Assembly: GCA_943736015.1 (NCBI GenBank)
Contig: OX031070.1
Location: 20,295,673 to 20,359,672, forward strand
Length of the DNA stretch: 64,000 nt
Source: Tridacna crocea
Taxonomy: Eukaryota; Mollusca; Bivalvia; Cardiida; Cardiidae
Direction: 5' to 3'
This document shows, piece by piece, positions 13,501 through 22,500 of this stretch. The position numbers and the translations under genes were made by a program. The notes beneath the pieces are model-generated. The model saw only the letters and a list, made by a program, of their open reading frames with translations. It made no database searches and was not told the DNA's origin. Each line of letters begins with the position of its first letter. Position 1 is the stretch's first letter.

Positions 13501-16500
13501 ACTTGTTCATAATATTTGTCCTGGTGATACCTTGAATGAGTTTGAAAATGGGTCATGTGGAGTCAAAAACTAGGTCAATGGCTCAAATATTAGAAAAACC
13601 TTGTGTACACTCCAGAGGCTACATTTTCTGCCTGATACTCTTCAGACTTGGTCAGAATGTTTGTTTTGGTGATGTCTCAAAAGAGTTTGATAATGGGTAT
13701 TTGTCGGTTCCAAAACTAGGTCACTTGATGAAATCTTAGAAAAACCTTTTGTACACTGTAGAGGCCACATTTTCAGTCCAATACTCATGAAACTTGGCCA
13801 GAATGTTTGTCTTATTGATATCTCAAAAGTGTTTGATGATGGGTAATGTCTGATAAAAAACTAGGTCACTGGGAAACTAGATGGTGCATGTTTGGTCAAT
13901 AAACTCAGGTGAGCGATTTCAGGGCCATCATGGCCCTCTTGTCTTCTTTTTCCCCCGCTGTTTTCAACTCTTCCACTGAAAAAATTTCAATTTTTGGAGT
14001 CACAAGGATGATCATGTCTGCAAATGCTTTGTATATAGGCAAGTCTAATATTTTGGTGTTTCGTAAAGAGTGAAAGTCTTAATCAATGAGAGGATTTTCC
14101 TCACAACTAAAAAATAATCCATTATTATTTACTTTCTGGCAAATGCAAAGCATGACATTAACTGCCACAGAGAAAGTTAGGAGGGAAAAAGAATTAATGT
14201 CATTTTGATATTTTTGAGCTCGGAAAGCATCTTACCAGGTGTTACAAATTTTAAATGTGTCAGGATTCATAGTATTTGTAGAAAACAGCTTACACTTTCC
14301 CAGATAGCAAAAGTTTAGAGTTGTCAAAATGAAAAGCATCCCAGATAAAAAGTTAAAGGTAGCTCAGATGATTGCATTTCCAATAGATATGGAAGACAAC
14401 ATTGTGCACGGGAAATGAGGGATTTGCTGGTTACCACCATTTCTGTATTTCCCACAATGTTTCAGAGGTATCTTTCAGACTCAATAGAACTTTAGAAAGT
14501 TTGCTTAACTCTTTACCAAACAACAAAATTTTAGACTGATCCAAATTGAAAGCATTTGCAGACGACATAGTAAAACTGATTGAAAGTTTGAAATTTGTTT
14601 TGGGAAGGGAAGAAAACATTGTGGGAAAAGGAGAAACTGCTGGTTACCAGCATAATTTTCCTTTTCCCTCAATGTTTTCAGAAGGCTTTTTTCTCAGGGT
14701 CGTTAAAAGTCAGGATTGTGTGGTAAAGAGTTAAAAATTGAATCTATGTGCGAAAGAGTAGAAGCCACTGTTTAAATAAGAGAAAATACTGCTGGTAACA
14801 AGCATTTTCTTCTTCTCTCACTAAGTTTTCAAAAGCCTTCCATTGACATTAGGTTCCTAAAACATGGGTTTTTCTGGTAAAGGGTTAATACTATTTGCCA
14901 TGGAAAAGAACATCAGAAAGATGACAATCAATTACAGTTTTTTCTATTTTCTTCAGGTAAAGCGTCGGAAGACTCAATGACAGACCTAGGTTTGAGACTT
15001 GTTGCCAGCACTGTTACAACATTCCTCATCCTTGCCGTTCTCCTTGTTCTTATCCACAGACTCAGACAACGTAGACTGCTGGTTGCTTTAAGACGTAAGT
15101 TTTCATTCTCAGAAACTGTATTGTTTAAATGTCCTTTTACCTCTCAATCCTGAGTTTTAATAACCTTTAGAAAGATTGCTGTTGAAAACATCTTTGGAAA
15201 AAGGAAAAATGCTGGTAACAAGTATTTATACCTCCGCAAAACGAATGTTTTCATGGTTATACTGGAATGATGTGGAATCAGTGTGTCGGTCTGTCAGTGT
15301 GTGCTTCCCTTTGTTTGTCAGCTTATCCACGGCGGGGAATCACGTGACACAACAACAAAAAGAATGACCGACATTTGAAGAAATTCCCCCCTTTCAGGTA
15401 AGAAAATCTTCAACAATTCCATTTATACGTGACCGATTGGAATTTGGTTTGAAGCAGAGAAGGCGGAAGGACTCCTGGGATTTGCTTGATGTGTTAGATT
15501 TTTTAAACAACACCTGATAAAAAAGTTATTGACGAGCAAACAAATTATCCAGGGTAAAAAGTTTGTTTGCTCATCAATAACTTTTTTATCGGGTGTTGTT
15601 TAAAAAATCTAACACATCAAGCAAATCCCTGGAGTCCTTCCGCCTTCTCTGCTTCAAACCAAATTCCAATCGGTCATGTATTAACGGAATTATTGAAGAT
15701 TTTCTTACCTCAAGTTGGGGAATTTTTTCAAATGTCGGGTCATTTTTGTTGTTGTGGTGTCATGTGATTCCTCGCCGTGTTATCCGTGTGTGCATCTGTG
15801 TACAAAATACTAATACATGTAATTATCTGTTTCTGTCAAAGCACTGGCGGAAATATTAGTCATATCCAGTTTATAACTATGGTTTCTCCTTTCCCCACAA
15901 TTTTTTCATTCCTACCAAAAATAATTTCATTCATTTTAGCAAAATTTAATTTGTCCTCTACAAATGATGTGGATTTGGACAAGTTTGTCTTCAGTAAAGA
16001 GTTAAGTATTTTAAGTGCAATTGTAGACATCACTTGAAAATTGGATCAAATGATGGAATTGTGTAATTGAAACACTGTATTAGAAAACCAGACTTGGAAA
16101 AGGGATGAATGTCTGTTATAAGGTTGATTTCCTTTTCAAACAATGTTTCCATGGCATCAAGCCTAATATATGTATAAGCAGAAATCATTCTGAAACAAAA
16201 ATTGTAATAATGAACTAAAACTTTTTTTTCTCAACAGATGGTAAATATCTTGACTATTTATGACAGGACAAAAGTTTCGACTCCTTAAATTCAAAGCCTA
16301 AGAATACAACACCTTAAATGTTACTCAGATGGTAAGATATGGCTCTTGTAGGGGTAGGAAACTTCTTTGGAAAGGAGAAGATGGGCTTTCCCATATTTTT
16401 TCTTTTCTTCAGATTTTGTTTGAAAGGAAGTTTACTTCAGGTTATGATTTTGTTTGAAAAGAAGTTTACTTCAGGTTATTTGAAACATGGAATTGCTTTG

Positions 16501-19500
16501 AAAAGGGTTTAAAAAAAGACCATTAAAAGTAAATTAACTCGTAGTACCACACAATCTGGACTTTTAACAAACCTGAGAAAAAAGCCTTCTGAAAACATTG
16601 AGGGAAAGGAGAAAATGCTGGTAACCAGTATTTTCTCCTTTTTATACGCCCGTCGAAGACGGGACATATTATGGGATCACCCGTGGCGGGCGGGCGGGCG
16701 GCGTCCAGTTCTTTGTCCGGAGCATATCTCCAAAACTATACTAGCTAGGGTTATGAAATTTCATGGGTGGATACATCTCATCGAGGGAGAGTGCAGTGCA
16801 CAAGAATCATAACTCTTGCTCGCTTAATTTTTGAGTTATTGCCCTTTGTTGTTTTTCCATACTTGAATTTTGTCCGGAGCATATCTCCAAAACTATAGTA
16901 GCTAGGGTTATGAAATTTCATGGGTGGATAGATCTCATCAAGGGGGAGTGCAGTGCACAAGAATCATAACTCTTGCTCGCTTAATTTTTGAGTTATTGCC
17001 CTTTGTTGTTTTTCATACTTGACTATCTCCAAAACTATACTAGCTAGGGTTATGAATTTTCATGGGTGGAAAGATCTCATTGACGGGGAGTGCAGTGCAC
17101 AATAATCATAACTCTTGCTCGCTTAATTTTTGAGTTATTGTCCTTTGTTGTTTTTCATACTTGAATTTTGTCCGGAGCATATCTCCAAAACTATACTAGC
17201 TAGGGTTATGAAATTTCATGGGTGGATAGATCTCATTGACGGGGAGTGCAGTGCACAAGAATCATAACTCTTGCTCGCTTAATTTTTGAGTTATTGCCCT
17301 TTGTTTTTTTTAATACTTGAATTTTGTCCGGAGCATATCTTCAAAACTATAGTAGCTAGGGTTATGAAATTTCATGGGTGGATAGATCTCACTGAGGGGG
17401 AGTGCAGTGCACAGGAATCATAACTCTTGCTTGCTTAATTTTTGAGTTATTGCCCTTTGTCGTTTTTCATACTTGAATTTTGTCTGGAGCATATCTCCAA
17501 AACTATACTAGCTAGGGTTATGAAATTTTATGGGTGGATAGATCTCATCGAGGGAGAGTGCAGTGCACAGGAATCATAACTCTTGCTCGCTTATTTTTGA
17601 GTTATTGCCCATTGTTGTTTTTCATACTTGAATTATGTCCGGAGCATATCTCCAAAACTATACTAGCTAGGGTTATGAAATTTCATGGCTGGATAGATCT
17701 TACCGAGGGTGTGTGCAGTGCATAAGAATCATAACTCTTGCTTGCTTAATTTTTGAGTTATTGCCCTTTGTCGTTTTTCATACTTGATTTTTGTACGGAG
17801 CATATCTCCAAAACTATAGTAGCTAGGGTTATGAAATTTCATGGGTGGATAGATCTCATCCATGGGGAGTGCAGTGCACAGGAATCACAACTCTTGCTTG
17901 CTTTATTTTTGAGTTATTGCCCTTTGTTGTTTTTCATACTTAAATTTTGTCCGGTGCATGCCCCACCTTTACAACTTGGGGTAAGACGGGCGTATCTTGC
18001 GACAATTTGCCGCTCTTGTTCCACAATGTTTTCATCCCTATCCAAAACAAATTTCAAATTTTCAGTCACTTTTATTTTGTTGTCTGCAAATCCTTTCAAT
18101 TTGGACCAGTCTGAAATTTTATCATTTGGTAAAGAGTTAATCTGTACCATATGAAGGAACTCATACTTGGCCATATTAAAAGCATTTGTAAACAATAAAC
18201 TGAATCTGGCCAAGATGATTGAATTTGTCTAAAGAATGGCAGAAATCATTGTTGGAAAAGGAGAAAATGCTGGTTACCACCATTTTCTCCTTTCCCAACG
18301 GTGGTTTCAAAAGCCGTCTTTTTCAGGGTTATTAAAAGTTTGGATTGTGTGGTAAAGGGTGAAGGGAAATGGTCTCTTGTAAACACTTAAAATAACTAAT
18401 TAAGCTGCAATATTTATTTATTTTTAATGTGTTAAAAATCTAGAAAGCAGTATGCAGTAGGCATAAACACAGAATATAAGATGATATGAGCCATGCTGTG
18501 AAAGGGGGTTTAACCCATTAACACACAATCCCTATTTTTGACTACCCTGAGAAAGAAGCCTCAAATTAGAAAACTTTGTGGGTAAAGGAGAAAATGCTGG
18601 TCACCAGCATTTTCTCCTTTTCCCACAATGTTTTGTACCCTTCACAAAACAAATTTCAAATTTTCAGTCACTGTTATTTTATTGTCTGCAAATGCTTTCA
18701 ATTTGGACCAGTCTAAAATTTTGTCATTTGGTAAAGACTTAACCCATTACCACACAATCCCTACTTTTGACACCCCTGAGAAAGAAGCCTTTTGAAAACA
18801 CTGTAGTAAAAGGAGAAAATGCTGGTTACCAGCATTTTCTACTTTTTCCCACAATGTTTTCTACCCTTCACAAACAAATTTCAAATTTTTAGTCACTTTT
18901 ATTTTATCATCTGCAAATGCTTTCAATTTGGACCAGTCTAAAATTTTGTTGTTTGGTAAAGACTTAATGCATGTCTATGATGCGTTACACAAAGCACTGA
19001 GTCCTTACATAATGATAGGTTCATGAAATGTAGGTTTTTAGCTCCACTGGCCGAAGGCCAGCGGGCTTATGTCATGGCCTGTTGTCCGTCGTCCGTCCGT
19101 CCGTCCGTGCGTTAACTTTTTCTTTAAACATCTTCTTCTCTGAAACTGTCCATTCAATTTTGATGAAACTTCACAGAAATGATCCTGCCATGGTCCTCTT
19201 CAGAATTTCATGAAAGAATTTAATTCCTTCAAAAACTCTGGTTGCCATGGCAACAAAACTGAAAAATTTTGAAAATCTTTGAAAATCTTCTTGTCTGAAA
19301 CTGTAAGGCCTAGGGCTACCAGATTTGGCATGTAGCTTTATCTAGTGGACCTCTACCAAGTTGCTTCAAATTATAGCCCTGGGGTCAAAATTGGCATGCC
19401 CCGGGGGTCACAATTTTTACATGGGCTTATTTAGGGAGAACTTTAAAATTCCTCTTCTACCTAGGCATAGGGTTTAGGGCTACCAAATTTGGCATGTTGT

Positions 19501-22500
19501 TTTGTCTAGTGGACCTCTACAAACAGTGTCTAAATTATAGCCCTGGGGTCAAAATTGGCCCCGCCCTGGGGATAACAAGTTTTACATGGGCTTACAAAGG
19601 GAAAACTTTAAAATTCTTCTTCCACCTAGCCATAGGGCCTAGGGCTACCAAATTTGGTATGTAGCTTTATCTAGTGGACCTCTACCAAGGGTGTCCAAAT
19701 TATAGCCCAGGGGTCAAATTTGGGCCCACCCCGGGGGGTAACAAATTTCACATGGGCTTATATAGGGAAAACTTTCAAAATCCTCTTGCACCTAGCTATA
19801 AGGGCTAGGGCTATCAAATTTTGCATGTAGCTTTATCTAGGGGTTCTCTACCAAGGGTGCCCAAATTAGAGCCCTGGAGTCAAATTTAGTCCCGTCACAG
19901 GGGGTCACAAGTTTTACACGGGCTCATATAGGGAAACTTTAATAATCTACTTGTACATAGCCATAAGGCCTAGGGCTACCAAATTTTGCATGTAGTTTTA
20001 TCTAATGGGCCTATACCAAGAGGGCCCAAATTTTAACTTTGCGGGGTCAAGTTTGACCCCACCCCAGGGGTCACAAGTTTTACATTGGCTTTATAAACCT
20101 GTCTCATGGGTCACATATTTTACTGGGCCTTTTATTGAGCAAACTTGTTTTACAGTGCTTTTTATTGGGCAAGATTAAAAAATCTTCGTGTTTATAACCA
20201 CACATACTAGTTTCATATTGCAGGCCTGGGGTCAAAATTGGCTCCATTCCGGGATCACAAGTTTAACATGGGCTTCAAAATATAGTCACTTCAATTTAAA
20301 TATTAATCAAGAGAAATAACTCTTTTTTATGAAAGATAAAGTTTGGTACTATTTACCTCCCTTGATTATAAAATTGCATTGATACATGATTGGTGCTAGA
20401 CATTAATTTTTTTGATAGAAAATACTCTGTTTTCAAGTGTGATTCATTTTGATTCTAATAGTTATGCTCACATGAGGGGAATAATAAATTCAGAGTAAGG
20501 TTTCTATCATTCAGCTTATATTTCCAAGGATCTTACCTTTCCTTCTAATGAATTGATCTGCTTGTACTGCCTGGCAGTGTTCATTGTTTTTGAAGGCCCT
20601 CTTTTTCATGGTCATGAACACTTCAACTTGTGTGGTAAAGGGTAAAAAAGCCAGTGGAGCGATACAGGGCCATCATGGCCCTCTTGTTTTTTTAAATGAC
20701 TGAATCTTGGGGTAAAATGGTCCTTCAATATGCTGAAAATTTTACAGATAGAACAAAAGTTCAACACGTATCAGCCTTTTGGGATTACACGGCTGACACA
20801 GTCTGTTCTTTTGCAGATGTATTAAACCTCCTTGTTCCAGGGAATGGCTCATGCAGTATATTGTATGCTGTGAATATGCCTCTCTGTAGTTTGCAGATAC
20901 TGTTTGATTTTCAATTTTCAGTTCGAATACACAAGTTTCTTGTAGTTTAATTGATTGCTTGATATTTCATGTTTCATATGATTGTATGACATGATTGATT
21001 GCTACATATTATTTTCTTCATAGAACTGCTTTCTTATTTGTCTGTGACAGATAGCTTTTGAAATTAGTTTGAAGGGAAAGGATTGTTGAATCTTACTAAT
21101 GCATCATAAAAAAAAAAACTTAGCAGAACCATATGGTCCCAAGTTTGATACATGGGAACAGATGTCGGCTTTCGAACTTTTCACTGGCCCACACACTTAG
21201 CACAAGTACTGGTGCAGTTCCCAGGAAGTAGAGTCAAGAGAGATAAGATTAAACTTAATCTAATTGACCTCTACAAAGTTCCTTCATATAATAGCCCTGG
21301 GGTCAAAAATGTCCCACCCCAGGGGTCACAAGTTTTATATGGGCTTTTATAGGGAAAAATTTAAAATCCTTCTGGTACCTAGCTAAAGGGCCTAGGGCTA
21401 CCAAATTTGGCATGTATATTTAGCATGTGGGCATCTACCAAAATGCCCAAATTATAGCCCTGTGGTCAAAGTTGGCCTGGCCCCAGGGGTCACAGGTTTT
21501 ATATTGCCTTATATAGGGGAACACTTTAAAAATCTTCTATTACCTAGTGATAAGGCCTAGGACTACCAAATTTTGCATATTGCTTTATCTAGTAGGCCTC
21601 TACCAAGACGGTCCAAATGATATTATAGGGGTCAAGTTTGTCCCAACACCAGGGGTCACAAATTCAACATGGGCTTTTGTGGTGAAGACTTTAAAACCCT
21701 CTTGTTACTAGCCATAATAAGACCAAGGGCTACTAGATTTAGCTCTGTCTCATGGGTCTCATGTTTTACAGGGCCTTTTATTGAGAAAAGTTCGAAAACC
21801 TTGTTTATACCCAGACATTCTAGACCTTCATTAAATGGTATGGGGCTTTATCTTGTGGATCTCCTCCAAGTAATTATAGCTTTGTGATCAAAACGGCTCT
21901 GCCTTGGGGTCATAAATTTCTCGTAGAGTTTTATAGAAAAAATATCAGAGAAGAAATAAATGAAATTTACTTTCATATTTTTCCAGGTTATGGTCACAGA
22001 AGGGAACACCTTGATGATTCAGATAATATTAGCTACTCCCCAGACTATTTTGGGATCCAGTGCCCACCCTATGTAGACCCTCCACCCCCATATACACTCC
22101 CAAAACCACCATATTACCAGCATGGGGAACAGCCACCTCCATATGAAGAGGTGGTGGAAAACAGTAATGAGAGTGCTACAAGAGACCAGATCACAACCAA
22201 TGGGAACCAAATGGGAACTTCTAGAAACTCAACTTCCAACAATGAATTGCAGACTGATACTTCAAACAGATACCTTGCAAGAGAATCAAGGGAAAGTAAT
22301 TCAAATTCATTTGTAACTGGTGTTACCCATCAATTTAATCAAAATAGAAATAATTCATCATTAGTGAGGGAAAATAGAGTTGGAGTTGGTTGTAGTGTTA
22401 GGGAACACAGCACTCACTGCAATAACTTGGTGGACCCATCTGATGGGATCATTACTACAGATAGGCATTCTGGGATTGTTCACTTTAGAAATAGCATGGC

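Larger units (their letters stand above)
11545..14073 (-). mobile_element. Family A copy split by Helentron-like element 1
   Basis: Left part 11545-11630 ends 'taaccagcattttt'; right part 13942-14073 resumes 'tcttctttttcccccgctgt'. The ends are decayed. Confidence 0.65.

Noticed and set aside
11716-13890. CRISPR array
   Set aside because: Units are contiguous without unique spacers, and the genome is eukaryotic.
21884-21986. ATG at 21884 as the start of the long open frame
   Set aside because: The first 34 codons are repeat-derived DNA; a clear acceptor at 21986 and matching phase with exon 2 explain the frame better.
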